From the NCBI GenBank assembly GCA_018400295.1, contig JAGYMZ010000009.1, forward strand, positions 1-64,000: a stretch of DNA of 64,000 nucleotides, written 5' to 3'. This DNA comes from Bacteroidales bacterium (GTDB lineage: Bacteria > Bacteroidota > Bacteroidia > Bacteroidales > B18-G4). Shown here piece after piece: positions 54,796 through 63,799 of the stretch. Numbering within the stretch: position 1 is the stretch's first letter; the number at the start of each line of letters is the position of its first letter. The position numbers and the translations under genes are program-made. The notes beneath the pieces were generated by a model. The model was not told the origin of the DNA, ran no database searches, and saw only the letters and a program-made list of their open reading frames with translations.

Positions 54796-57700
54796 TTAAA
54801 AACTGAAAATTAATCCTAGATGAATTGCCCGTGGACTACTGTAGTGCCATGGCCGGTCGACATAGAGCGAATACAGGTCGCGGAATGACTGGGAGTCCAG
54901 TTTTTCATCTATTTCCCTTTGCCATTCGGCGGCGGCAAGGTATCCGTCATCATCCGGGTTTCCGGTTGCCGGGTATACAGTCAGTACATTTTTTGTATTG
55001 AGTACGTTATTTACCTGTAGGTAAACGTTTAGATAGGCTTCTTTTTTGTTTTCACCTTTACCCATATTGAAAACAATGTCTTTATCAAGTCTTGCATCGA
55101 TCCTGAACTGCCAGGGCAGGCGTGAACCGAAGTAAGTTCCTTTCAGAAGCCTTGTACCTCCTGAAATTTGCGAATAGATGTTTCTTGAGCGGGTATATGG
55201 TGTTCCGGATCCACCGTTTAAGGTTAAGCTTACACCGGTGTTGTTAAGCAACTGTATCGGGTCTTTACCGGATTTGCTTCGCTGGATCACCGGGCCGTTG
55301 TATTCTTTTCCTCTGCCGTACCGGTAGTCGAGAAATACATTGAATTGGTGACGGCGGTCCCATGCCAGCGGATTGGTCGTTCTGAGATTGGGCAGTCCTG
55401 ATGCTACAAGTGCGGCAGCCGTTGTGGTATTTGAACCGGTACCGTCTGCAAATTGCAAGGTATAGTATGCACTAAGTCTGGTATTGCCCGTTCTTCTCAG
55501 GTCATACTGAACCGTCAGGCCCTTTACCGTTCCAAAGTCGATGTTGTTGTAGGATGTATAATCTTTGGGATAGACTCCATTAAAGCGGAAGATCTGGATC
55601 ATATCCCTCATTTCCCTGTAGAAGGTAACAAATTTCAGAGAGGAAGTATTGGTCAGTCTTTGCTGGAAACCAAGTTCATAGTCAATGGTTTTGGATGGTT
55701 TAAGGTTGGGATTATTAATGGTACCGCTAATGTTATTGAAGAAATAATAGATCCTTGGATCGGATCTCAGGTTAGAGGTAGGCCGCTGGGTCAGCACATC
55801 GTAGTGTGCGAAGAACAGTGCCTCGTCGGAGATCGGGAATGAGAAAGAGATCCTGGGCATTACATTTATCTGCGGTTCATAATCTTCAAATGCCTCAAGT
55901 TCCGGCCTGTCTGCATCCGGGTTCATAAGATAAGGGGCTATGCCTGTATTACCGGCAACAGAGGATGGATCTTCGATTTCTGTACCCTGGGCATTAAACC
56001 AGGAGTCGCCGTCGCGGAAACCTGAAATGGTTGTGGGATTGTTCACATTATCTACGTAAACCACATAATCGTTTCCAATGTTTCCAGGGATTGTGTAATT
56101 ACCCATTTTTGAAACAAGTTCGGTTGTCGCCTGATCGCCCCTGGTATATGTATTATAAAGCAGATAAGGGTCTTTCAGGACTTCCTGGTTTGCATCAAAA
56201 CGGTCGACACGTACCCCGATATTGAAGATCAGGTCTCTGAAGGAAAATTTATCCTGGATATATCCAGCCATATAAATTGGTTCGAAAGCACCTATCGGGC
56301 GGGTATTGATCCCGTTTTCATCGGTGGCGTTCCAAAAGTCAGAGAATGTTGGTTTGTCCGTATATCTCTTTCCTGTGTAGTCATAGCCATAATAATAAGC
56401 ATAAAAGAAACCATCGTTTAGGATTTCGTCTGCATCGAACATTTTAATATCGAACAGGTCACTGTTCACGGTGACGGTTTGCTTATTGTTGTTCTGGTCA
56501 AAATATGTAATGGAGTTGTTGTTGAAATCATAGGAATCAATGACAATAAAGTCGGTGCCGTCTATCGGCAGACCGAGTTTTTTTCTCAGGTTGATGTCGA
56601 ATGTTCGTTGGGATGCTCCGTCATATTTTCTATTGTAGTTGATCGTATCCATGAACACACCATCACGGTAGACCGGGATCGGGTTCTCATTATCAAGCTC
56701 AGCGATATGGAAATTTGTGAGGTTGTTCATGAGGTCCCAGAGGTTTACGGGATTATTGTATCCATATCCGCGGTCGAAACGCTGTTCATACTGGAGTCCG
56801 AATTTGACTTCGTGATTTCCAATGTCCATAGCGCCGGAAGCATTGATGCCCAGTTGATTTGCATCAGCAACGGTATGGCCGGACAGGATGGTCCCGGGGC
56901 TTGTAAACATGCTATAGACCGAGCTGGGGTACTGTCCGTTGATCAGGGCACCGTTCAATTGGATCTGGTCCTTGTTCCGGTGGAATTCATTTGCAGGGTA
57001 GAGGTCGTAATAATTCTCAGTAACATTAGCAACAAGGGGATTATCCTGGGAAGCATCGAAAGTGACCAGTGTATCATAAATGTTGTTCATTAGGTGAACA
57101 TTTTCAAAATACTGTCCATTCACGGTATCCTCACCCAGTTCATAGTTATAGGCCAGGTGGGAATCGAATTTACCCAGGTAGCCATACCTGAAAAGGTCTT
57201 CCTTGTGATCCGGGTCCATGGTTTCCCCGTATACCTGGGAATAATCGGCCTGGATCGCATAGTACACATTTTTGACCAGCGATTTACTGTCTCTTTCTGT
57301 CGGGAATCGTTGGGTGAAACGTCCGAAAACCCTCCATGTATAGTTGTAATACAATGGGTTTTTATCGTAATTAAAAAGGGAGCTGGTAAAGCTGTATTCA
57401 TGGCCCCGGTTGTAGTTAAAAGACCCGCCGAATGTCAGGTTGATGGTTGGTGTTGTCCTTACGTCAATTTTCCCGGACAGGTTGACGTTATACCTGGAAG
57501 TATTTTGGGTCGTATTGATCTCTTTAAGATCGTTCATCCGGGTATATTCCGCATTCAGGAATGTACCGCCTCCGGACAGACCCGATTGCCGGAGGGGATT
57601 GTTTTCAAGGTATGTCAAATAACCGTCTTTGGCGGTATACATATCACCGGAGTAAGGAGATCCATCCTCCCGGTAAGTAAAGTCACCGGCAATGAAATAC

Positions 57701-58524
57701 CCAAGCAGTGATGTTTCCGATTCACCATCGGCATTTTTTCTTTTAAAAATGGGGCCGTTCATATTGAGGCCGGCTCTGTTATATCCGTAAGCATCGAGGT
57801 ACTGAGAGGTCTCCAGTTCTACTCCGGCCCCAAATTTCCTGGAAGGGCCCTTTGTGGTCACATCAATGACACCTCCCGTGGCATCACCATACTGGGCCGG
57901 TGTACCGCCCAGGATCACGGATACCTGTTCAATTGCGGAAGGGGGGAGGTTGGATGATCCACGTATCCGGATACCATCTATATACATAACTGTGGCATCA
58001 GAACGTGCACCACGTACATTTCCGCGTTCACCGTCCCGTGAGAATACGCCACCAATGGTTGTGGCAACGGCATTGGCAGAACGGTTCGGCATTTTGGCAA
58101 TTTCTTCCGAAGTAACCGTACCTCCCGATTGGGTCTGGTCCTTGTCGATAAGCGGCACCTTATAATCCACCACCTCAAAGGTTTCCAGAACCTCGGCCGT
58201 TGATTCCATTTCAATGTCATAGAAACGGATGGCATTGGATGTAATCACAACACCCTTGATCATCAATGGCTTATAGCCGACAAAGGTTGCTTTGATGTCG
58301 TATTTGCCCGGGGGTATGGGCTTAATGACATAATTACCGTCAAAATCGGATGAAGCACCTCCTACCTGGGTCCCTCCGACTTCAAGAACGATATTTGCAA
58401 ATGGTATCGGTTCCCTGGTTTCCTTATCCAAAACCGTTCCTTTAAGTGTCCCAGAAACTTGCGAGAATACCAATAAACTGGAACCCAGTATAATTCCAAG
58501 AGTAAACAGTAAATTTCTTAACAT
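54796..58524 (-). CDS. TonB-dependent outer-membrane receptor with N-terminal carboxypeptidase-like domain (1242 aa)
   Basis: Active importer, or possibly a secretion partner, in the outer membrane. Signal peptide MLRNLLFTLGIILGSSLLVFSQ. The CarboxypepD_reg-like domain is about 25-110 (GTLKGTVLDKETREPIPFANIV, then GNYVIKPIPPGKYDIKATFVGYK). The plug domain is about 125-235 (SGGTVTSEEIAKMPNRSANAVATTIGGVFSRDG, YIDGIRIRGSSNLPPSAIEQVSVILGGTPAQYGDATGGVIDVTTK). A long 22-strand-type barrel follows, ending YSSPRAIHLGLIFSF with the terminal Phe. No SusD-type lipoprotein is nearby, so it is not a standard SusCD pair. It is first in the operon with the 1397-residue protein and the PorV-like protein, with a promoter upstream. 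Confidence 0.93.
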   Translation of the reverse strand: MLRNLLFTLGIILGSSLLVFSQVSGTLKGTVLDKETREPIPFANIVLEVGGTQVGGASSDFDGNYVIKPIPPGKYDIKATFVGYKPLMIKGVVITSNAIRFYDIEMESTAEVLETFEVVDYKVPLIDKDQTQSGGTVTSEEIAKMPNRSANAVATTIGGVFSRDGERGNVRGARSDATVMYIDGIRIRGSSNLPPSAIEQVSVILGGTPAQYGDATGGVIDVTTKGPSRKFGAGVELETSQYLDAYGYNRAGLNMNGPIFKRKNADGESETSLLGYFIAGDFTYREDGSPYSGDMYTAKDGYLTYLENNPLRQSGLSGGGTFLNAEYTRMNDLKEINTTQNTSRYNVNLSGKIDVRTTPTINLTFGGSFNYNRGHEYSFTSSLFNYDKNPLYYNYTWRVFGRFTQRFPTERDSKSLVKNVYYAIQADYSQVYGETMDPDHKEDLFRYGYLGKFDSHLAYNYELGEDTVNGQYFENVHLMNNIYDTLVTFDASQDNPLVANVTENYYDLYPANEFHRNKDQIQLNGALINGQYPSSVYSMFTSPGTILSGHTVADANQLGINASGAMDIGNHEVKFGLQYEQRFDRGYGYNNPVNLWDLMNNLTNFHIAELDNENPIPVYRDGVFMDTINYNRKYDGASQRTFDINLRKKLGLPIDGTDFIVIDSYDFNNNSITYFDQNNNKQTVTVNSDLFDIKMFDADEILNDGFFYAYYYGYDYTGKRYTDKPTFSDFWNATDENGINTRPIGAFEPIYMAGYIQDKFSFRDLIFNIGVRVDRFDANQEVLKDPYLLYNTYTRGDQATTELVSKMGNYTIPGNIGNDYVVYVDNVNNPTTISGFRDGDSWFNAQGTEIEDPSSVAGNTGIAPYLMNPDADRPELEAFEDYEPQINVMPRISFSFPISDEALFFAHYDVLTQRPTSNLRSDPRIYYFFNNISGTINNPNLKPSKTIDYELGFQQRLTNTSSLKFVTFYREMRDMIQIFRFNGVYPKDYTSYNNIDFGTVKGLTVQYDLRRTGNTRLSAYYTLQFADGTGSNTTTAAALVASGLPNLRTTNPLAWDRRHQFNVFLDYRYGRGKEYNGPVIQRSKSGKDPIQLLNNTGVSLTLNGGSGTPYTRSRNIYSQISGGTRLLKGTYFGSRLPWQFRIDARLDKDIVFNMGKGENKKEAYLNVYLQVNNVLNTKNVLTVYPATGNPDDDGYLAAAEWQREIDEKLDSQSFRDLYSLYVDRPWHYSSPRAIHLGLIFSF

Positions 58525-58571
58525 ACCATATAATTTTATGTTAGATTATACATTGTGCATTTAAAAGTCGG

Positions 58572-58603
58572 TAAAGTTAGTAACAAAAAAATTAAATAAC
58601 CAA
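58572..58603 (-). promoter_or_regulatory. Candidate promoter of the TonB receptor operon
   Basis: On the minus strand TTG (58603-58601), exactly 21 bases, then TAACTTTA (58579-58572), one mismatch from TAnnTTTG. It is 48 bases before the start codon at 58524 in an AT-rich stretch. Confidence 0.4.
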
Positions 58604-58653
58604 AAATTATTAACAATTGATTTAAAAAAAATTAACGTTCCCTTAACAAATGA

Positions 58654-59145
58654 TCACGCATAGGGGCGCTCCAGAATTGCCTGATAAACAATGGCTTTCC
58701 TGAGATCAATATGAAGGTTCCCCTCGTCATCCTGGTCCATAAAATCCCGTATTGAGGGTTGTGGTTCCTCCAATTTAGAATCATCCTTAATATTGTCAAA
58801 AAACTCCTTTAGCCTCTCCTCGCTGAAATACTTCTTCCCTCTTTTTTCCACCGACTGGATTTTCAATTTTTCATGTTCATCCTCAAAGCCTTCTTTGATG
58901 GCTTTTTGAGCTTCCCGGAGACGCTGCTCCGCTGCATCTTCAACTTTCTGAAATTCACCGGGGACCAGGTCTGACTCCTGGTCGCCGAAGAAATCGTCGA
59001 ACAGGGTGTCGGAAGCGGAAGAGGGTTCACTATGGTCGGTTTGGACGGAACGGGCAGCTTCTCTCTGTTTTTTCTTTTTCCCTTGCGAATAAAAAGTAAA
59101 AACCAGCCAGAGTACTCCGAGTAAAATATATATGAGTTCTTCCAT
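58654..59145 (-). CDS. Conserved Bacteroidota hypothetical protein with N-terminal membrane anchor (163 aa)
   Basis: The function is not known. One N-terminal hydrophobic helix (ELIYILLGVLWLVFTFYS, residues 3-20) is followed by a basic stop-transfer stretch (QGKKKKQREAAR), an acidic low-complexity segment with Phe (TLFDDFFGDQESD), and a charged helical region likely to form a coiled coil (VEDAAEQRLREAQKAIKEGFEDEHEKLK). The C-terminus ends DLRKAIVYQAILERPYA, a pattern I recall from many short Bacteroidota proteins. The topology is probably a short N-terminal anchor with a cytoplasmic tail. It lies 129 bases before the TonB receptor gene with a possible separate promoter. Confidence 0.72.
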   Translation of the reverse strand: MEELIYILLGVLWLVFTFYSQGKKKKQREAARSVQTDHSEPSSASDTLFDDFFGDQESDLVPGEFQKVEDAAEQRLREAQKAIKEGFEDEHEKLKIQSVEKRGKKYFSEERLKEFFDNIKDDSKLEEPQPSIRDFMDQDDEGNLHIDLRKAIVYQAILERPYA

Positions 59146-59304
59146 AGGATATTGGGTCGCATTAAAAAATTTCGCAAGGTAAAAATATGAAAAATATTTT
59201 AAAAATAAAGAACAAATCAGTTTACGGCCATTGTCAATCAGTTAACGGTTTGCTTCCAAACCGAAAATCCACGCCCGTTTTTTTGTATATAAAACCCTGT
59301 CTGC

Positions 59305-59312
59305 CAAATTTA
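59305..59312 (-). promoter_or_regulatory. TAnnTTTG -7 element before the 163-aa protein gene
   Basis: The minus-strand octamer TAAATTTG fits the consensus, just after the LytTR gene stop and 160 bases upstream of the start at 59145. No TTG is found at the usual spacing. The rest of 59146-59323 is AT-rich with no other signal. Confidence 0.4.
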
Positions 59313-59323
59313 TAACCCATCCA

Positions 59324-60073
59324 CTACATATTGGCTATCAAATCAAGCACCTTTTCCCTTTTTCTTCGCGATACCGGGATCTTGCTGTTGTCTCCCATAA
59401 GTATGTACCCGCCCTCTTCCCGGTTGAAACTTTTCAGATATTGTATGTTGATCAGGTGTGACTTGTGGGGGCGTATGAAATTATGGCTGCTCAATAATTT
59501 TTCGTTTTCTTTCAGTGTTTTGGAAACAAGTATTTTGCTTCCATCATTCAGATAGAAGCGCGTGTAATAATTATCGGATTCGCAACGGACGATCCTGCTG
59601 ATCTCTACGATATGCAGTTTGTCGGATGTTGACAGCACGATTTTTTGAGATTCGGATTCGGGGGTGCGGATATTATCCAGCAATACCTGTATGCTTTTGT
59701 TAATGTGGGTTCCGGATTTTTTAAGTTCTGCTTTGCTGACGGAATTGATCAATTCATCCGGGTCAATGGGTTTTAAAAGATAATCCAGTGCGCTGTATTT
59801 GATCGCTTTGATCGCATAATGATCATATGCTGTAGTGAATATGATCTCGAAGGTAATTTTCCCCAGGTCTTCGATCAACTTAAAACCACTTCCATCCGGC
59901 ATCTGGATATCCAGGAAAACCATATCCGGTTTGTGTTCAGACAAAACTTTGATGCCTTCCTGGTACCCGCCGGCTTCTGCAATAACTTCCACGTTTTTAC
60001 AAAAACGTGCAAGAAGGCCTTTCAGGGTTTCCCTGGATTTTTTCTCATCTTCAATGATGATGGCTTTTAGCAT
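59324..60073 (-). CDS. LytTR-family response regulator (249 aa)
   Basis: DNA-binding response regulator. The receiver domain (1-120) has the acidic pocket (IIIEDE), the phospho-acceptor Asp55 in MVFLDIQMPDGSG, Thr80/81 in FTTAYD and Lys101 in LLKPIDP. The LytTR domain (about 142-249) includes IVRCESDNYYTRFYLNDGSKILVSKTLKENEKLL, NFIRPHKSHLINIQYLKSF and SKIPVSRRKREKVLDLI. It lies 81 bases downstream of the propeller histidine kinase, its likely partner. No targets are indicated by sequence here. Confidence 0.95.
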   Translation of the reverse strand: MLKAIIIEDEKKSRETLKGLLARFCKNVEVIAEAGGYQEGIKVLSEHKPDMVFLDIQMPDGSGFKLIEDLGKITFEIIFTTAYDHYAIKAIKYSALDYLLKPIDPDELINSVSKAELKKSGTHINKSIQVLLDNIRTPESESQKIVLSTSDKLHIVEISRIVRCESDNYYTRFYLNDGSKILVSKTLKENEKLLSSHNFIRPHKSHLINIQYLKSFNREEGGYILMGDNSKIPVSRRKREKVLDLIANM

Positions 60074-60154
60074 CCGCCCGGTTTTATTTTCTGATTAAGG
60101 AATCTAAGATAGAACTTTTATCCGGATTGCGGGATTTCTTTTTTGACAGGGGGA

Positions 60155-63100
60155 TTAAATTTCCTGATAGGCCATGATCAATTCTACCCGTGTCCCTGAG
60201 GATTTTCCATAGGTATCTTTCAGGTCGATGACCCTGACGGAATATTTATCCTTATACTGTTCATTGAGCAGGTCAAGTCTTTCTTTGGTTATCATCATGC
60301 CACGGGATTTCCTGTTTATGCCTGAGACTTCTTTGATTTTCATGGATGCTTCCCTGCCGATGCCATTATCTTCAATGATCACCCGGATGGTGTCCTTTAC
60401 AAGTTTTATTTCTATGCGTAGTTTCCCTTTGCCCGGACTGTTGATCAGGCCATGCAGTATGGAGTTTTCCACATAGGGTTGTATGATCATGGGTGGAATG
60501 GCGATAAATTCCTCATCTATTTCGGGATCCGTTATGATCCTGTAATCAAATTTGTTATCAAAACGCAACTTTTCAATATCCATAAAATAGGTAAGGGTTT
60601 TTATTTCCTCCCTCAGAGGGATGTTTGCCTCCCTGGAATTGGCAAGTATCAGGCGCATAAGCTGGGAGAATTTTGAAAGATAATGGATGGCTTTATCCGT
60701 GTCGCTGGACACCACAAAACTTTGAATTGCGTTGAGGGAATTAAAGACAAAATGCGGGTTCATTTGCAATCTCAGGGCTTTTTGTTCAATCTCGAACAGT
60801 TGCTTTTCAATGTTCAGCATTTGTTTTTCTACCTTGTGTTTTTTTCGTATTGCTTTGATCCTGCGATAAATGATGAGCCAAATACCAAGAATGATCAATA
60901 ATGTGAAAGGTATCCTGAAAGCCCAGGTCGCCCACCATGGGGGTGTAATGAAAATGGTAAGGGAAGTCCCTTCATTATTCCATACACCGTCATTATTGGA
61001 TGCGATAACGCGGAAGGTATAGGTTCCCGGTCTTACATTGGCATATTCTGCGATCCTGCGGTCTGCACTCCTTGATATCCAATCTTTATCATAGTTTTCC
61101 AGCTTGTATTTATACTTGTTTTTTGCCGGGTTGCTGAAGTCCAGGGCCGCGAACTCAAAAGAAAAATAATTATCGGCATGGTTCAGGTGCAGGGTATCCT
61201 TGTTTGTGATGTTTACCGGTTGGACTTCGTTGAATTTTTTAAATTTGGTAATGACGACCCTGGGAGGTATCGCATTAAAGCCGATCTCATTTGGATAAAA
61301 GGCATTGAAACCGTTCATGCCTCCGAAAAACATTTCGCCATCTTCAGCATGGTAGCAGGCATTTCCATTAAATTCATTTCCCTGCAGGCCATCTTTTATA
61401 TCGTAATTAATAAAAACGGTGTCGTGTTTACTGAATTTTGAAAGTCCCCAGTTTGTGCTCATCCAGAGGTTCCCTCCTTCATCTTCCATGATGTTGTATA
61501 CTACGTTACTGGCAAGCCCGTCGGATTCGGTAAATGCAGTAAAATCCCCGGTGGCCGGGTTATAATGATTTAATCCACCCCCCATGGTCCCGATCCAGTA
61601 TTCACCGTCACTGTCTGTAAAAACAGAGAATATCTTGTTGCTGTTCAGGGAGTTGGGATCCTGAGGGTCATAAGAAAACCGGGTCCATTGCTTCTTGTCC
61701 GGGTCAAAAAAGTTCAGTCCCCCGTCGGTACATATCCAGAAACCCTTTTTTTTATCCTGGTATATAGACCAGACGGTATTATGGATCAGTCCTTCTTCCG
61801 ATTTCGGATCGGTGGTATAATTCCGGAACTCCAGTGTTTCGGGTTGGAGAATGCTAAGTCCGTTGGCGGTCCCGATCCAAATCCTGCCGGTGCGGTCTTC
61901 CATAATATAAAGGATCCTTTCATTGACCAGTGATGTGGGGTTTCCTTTTTCCGGGAGGAATTGTTTGAACCGGTTTCTTTGCCTGTCATACCTGAACAAC
62001 CCGTATTCTTCAGTCCCGATCCAGTAAATCCCTTTATGGCTTTTCATGATCGAACGTACACGGGCATCCGCCAGATTGTGGTTGTTGTTGATCTGATGTT
62101 CGATCAGGTAATATTTCCCGGTTGAACGTTCATACCGGTTTAGTCCGGATATTGTGCCCACCCAGATAAGATCATCGTCTTTCAGTATATCATAAATAAT
62201 GTTGCTTGAGAGCGGGTGGCCTGATTCGGGGATGCGGCTGTATTTTGTGAATTTGCTTGAACTGCGGTCAAGTTTGCTGGCACCGTTATAGGTTCCTATC
62301 CACAGGTTATGGGCACCGTCTTCATAAAGGCAATAAATATTGTTGTTGCTTAAGCTGGTATTTCTGGAAGTATGTGCAAAATGATAAAACTTGTCATCGG
62401 TTGGATCATACAGGTTTAATTTATCTGCCGTCCCTATCCATAATTGGTTCATGCTGTCCTGCAATAGTGCGTTAACTCTGTTGTTGCTCAGGCTGCGGGG
62501 ATCATTATAATCGTGGAAATACCTTTTGAATTTTTCGGATGGTTTTGAAAACCGGTTCAGTCCGTTTTGAGTGCCGGCCCATATAAATCCTTTATCATCC
62601 TGGAAAAGGGAAAGGACATTATTATGGCTGAGGCTGTTTTCATTATGCGGCTCATGAAAATATGGCATAAAGACCCTTTCACTCATTACAAAACAGAACA
62701 ATCCGTATTGTGTACCAATCCACATATCTTTGTCATCGTCCTGGATAATACAGTTTATCCGGTTGCTTTGTATGCTGTCGGATTCATCGGTGAAAAAATA
62801 ATACCTGCTTATGACCCTGTTGATTTTATCGTATTTGTTCAGCCCGCTGCTTGTGCAAAACCATAAATGATCATCGGCATCGATATAGATCTCACTGATG
62901 AAATTATCACTGATGCTGTTGCTGTTTCCGGGTTCGTTTTGCATGATCCGGATGTTCCCTGAAGAAAGATCCATAATATTGATGCCGTTTTCCGTACCTA
63001 TCCACAGTTGTTTCCTGCTGTCTTCCACGATGGTGTTGATGGTATTGTTGCTTAACCCGTTGACCTCATTAAATATTTTAAACGTGTAGCCATCGTAACG

Positions 63101-63310
63101 GTTCAGGCCGTCCCAGGTGCCGAACCAAAGAAACCCCCTGTGATCCTGTACGATGGAATGTACAAGGTTTTGGGACAATCCTTTCTCATACTTGATGTTT
63201 TCCGTAGTGATGCGGTCAAACTTAAGGGGATGGGTATCCTGTGCTGCACCTTTCAGGGTGATCATAAAGAAGAGGCTGAAGAAGAGGGGGATATTATTCC
63301 GGATCATCAT
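60155..63310 (-). CDS. Propeller-sensor LytS-type histidine kinase (1051 aa)
   Basis: The open frame begins at 63430, but Met at 63310 gives the signal MMIRNNIPLFFSLFFMITLKGAAQ, so the earlier part is excluded. The periplasmic region contains about a dozen or more two-component-regulator propeller repeats (for example GFLWFGTWDGLNRYDG, QLWIGTENGINIMD, DMWIGTQYGLFCF, GEYWIGTMGGGLNHYN) forming twin beta-propellers. A Y_Y_Y domain follows (YKYKLENYDKDW, then YANVRPGTYTFRVIASNNDG), then a membrane helix (WATWAFRIPFTLLIILGIWLIIY). The His_kinase (LytS) domain has LQMNPHFVFNSLNAIQSF (His853) and an ATPase domain with PYVENSILHGL and EDNGIGREAS. It lacks the fused receiver and AraC regulator of hybrid systems; the LytTR regulator is separate downstream. 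It senses a surface or periplasmic ligand, unidentified. Confidence 0.94.
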   Translation of the reverse strand: MMIRNNIPLFFSLFFMITLKGAAQDTHPLKFDRITTENIKYEKGLSQNLVHSIVQDHRGFLWFGTWDGLNRYDGYTFKIFNEVNGLSNNTINTIVEDSRKQLWIGTENGINIMDLSSGNIRIMQNEPGNSNSISDNFISEIYIDADDHLWFCTSSGLNKYDKINRVISRYYFFTDESDSIQSNRINCIIQDDDKDMWIGTQYGLFCFVMSERVFMPYFHEPHNENSLSHNNVLSLFQDDKGFIWAGTQNGLNRFSKPSEKFKRYFHDYNDPRSLSNNRVNALLQDSMNQLWIGTADKLNLYDPTDDKFYHFAHTSRNTSLSNNNIYCLYEDGAHNLWIGTYNGASKLDRSSSKFTKYSRIPESGHPLSSNIIYDILKDDDLIWVGTISGLNRYERSTGKYYLIEHQINNNHNLADARVRSIMKSHKGIYWIGTEEYGLFRYDRQRNRFKQFLPEKGNPTSLVNERILYIMEDRTGRIWIGTANGLSILQPETLEFRNYTTDPKSEEGLIHNTVWSIYQDKKKGFWICTDGGLNFFDPDKKQWTRFSYDPQDPNSLNSNKIFSVFTDSDGEYWIGTMGGGLNHYNPATGDFTAFTESDGLASNVVYNIMEDEGGNLWMSTNWGLSKFSKHDTVFINYDIKDGLQGNEFNGNACYHAEDGEMFFGGMNGFNAFYPNEIGFNAIPPRVVITKFKKFNEVQPVNITNKDTLHLNHADNYFSFEFAALDFSNPAKNKYKYKLENYDKDWISRSADRRIAEYANVRPGTYTFRVIASNNDGVWNNEGTSLTIFITPPWWATWAFRIPFTLLIILGIWLIIYRRIKAIRKKHKVEKQMLNIEKQLFEIEQKALRLQMNPHFVFNSLNAIQSFVVSSDTDKAIHYLSKFSQLMRLILANSREANIPLREEIKTLTYFMDIEKLRFDNKFDYRIITDPEIDEEFIAIPPMIIQPYVENSILHGLINSPGKGKLRIEIKLVKDTIRVIIEDNGIGREASMKIKEVSGINRKSRGMMITKERLDLLNEQYKDKYSVRVIDLKDTYGKSSGTRVELIMAYQEI

Positions 63311-63399
63311 ATGTAAAACAAAATACAAGTATAACATCAAGATTCTCTGAATCCCTCCCGGACCAGAAACTTTAAAATACATTTCTTTCGATAACCGGA

Positions 63400-63699
63400 T
63401 CATTTGTCGTCGTTGTTGCAGGATTTCCATTTCCTGAAAAAGGGCACACGCCTTATTTGGTTGGTTTTGCGGCTTTTCCCCTGTGTATTTTTCATCATAT
63501 CGAGTGTCTGGTCCGATTGCATTTCACGGTGTTTTTTTATGCGTTCTTTATATTCCTTACGCACCTGTTTTTCCATGATCCTCCTTTGTTTTCTCATGTA
63601 TCTTTCCTCACCGGAATATCGCTGGAAAATACATGAGGACAGCATTAATAGCAGGCCGAATAACAATATCTTGCGCAAGGTCTGATGCGGGTTTTTCAT
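63400..63699 (-). CDS. Small basic lipoprotein (99 aa)
   Basis: I start at Met 63699 (MKNPHQTLRKILLFGLLLMLSSC), which puts a lipobox (LMLSS-C) at residue 23; 63717 is the other start. The rest is very basic and helical (RYMRKQRRIMEKQVRKEYKERIKKHREMQSDQ) with no recognised domain, ending FFRKWKSCNNDDK. It lies 89 bases upstream of the propeller kinase on the same strand, so it may be co-transcribed. It could bind nucleic acid or acidic polymer at the envelope, or be a short envelope factor. It is unassigned. Confidence 0.65.
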   Translation of the reverse strand: MKNPHQTLRKILLFGLLLMLSSCIFQRYSGEERYMRKQRRIMEKQVRKEYKERIKKHREMQSDQTLDMMKNTQGKSRKTNQIRRVPFFRKWKSCNNDDK

Positions 63700-63739
63700 G
63701 GTAAAGTCCGGTATCATGAAATCTTACGGTTTCGTATTC

Positions 63740-63747
63740 CAAAAGTA
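63740..63747 (-). promoter_or_regulatory. TAnnTTTG -7 element before the small lipoprotein gene
   Basis: The minus-strand octamer TACTTTTG fits the consensus, 41 bases before Met 63699, with no clear TTG at 17-23 bases. On the plus strand TATTTTTA (63761-63768) is a one-mismatch candidate for the divergent lipoprotein gene at 63800. Confidence 0.4.
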
Positions 63748-63799
63748 TGTAATAAAATATTATTTTTACGTTCACATTCATAAAATAACCAATTAAATT

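Noticed and set aside
54796-58524. SusC of a polysaccharide utilisation locus
   Set aside because: No SusD-like lipoprotein or glycoside hydrolase is adjacent; the partners are a T9SS protein and a PorV-like barrel.
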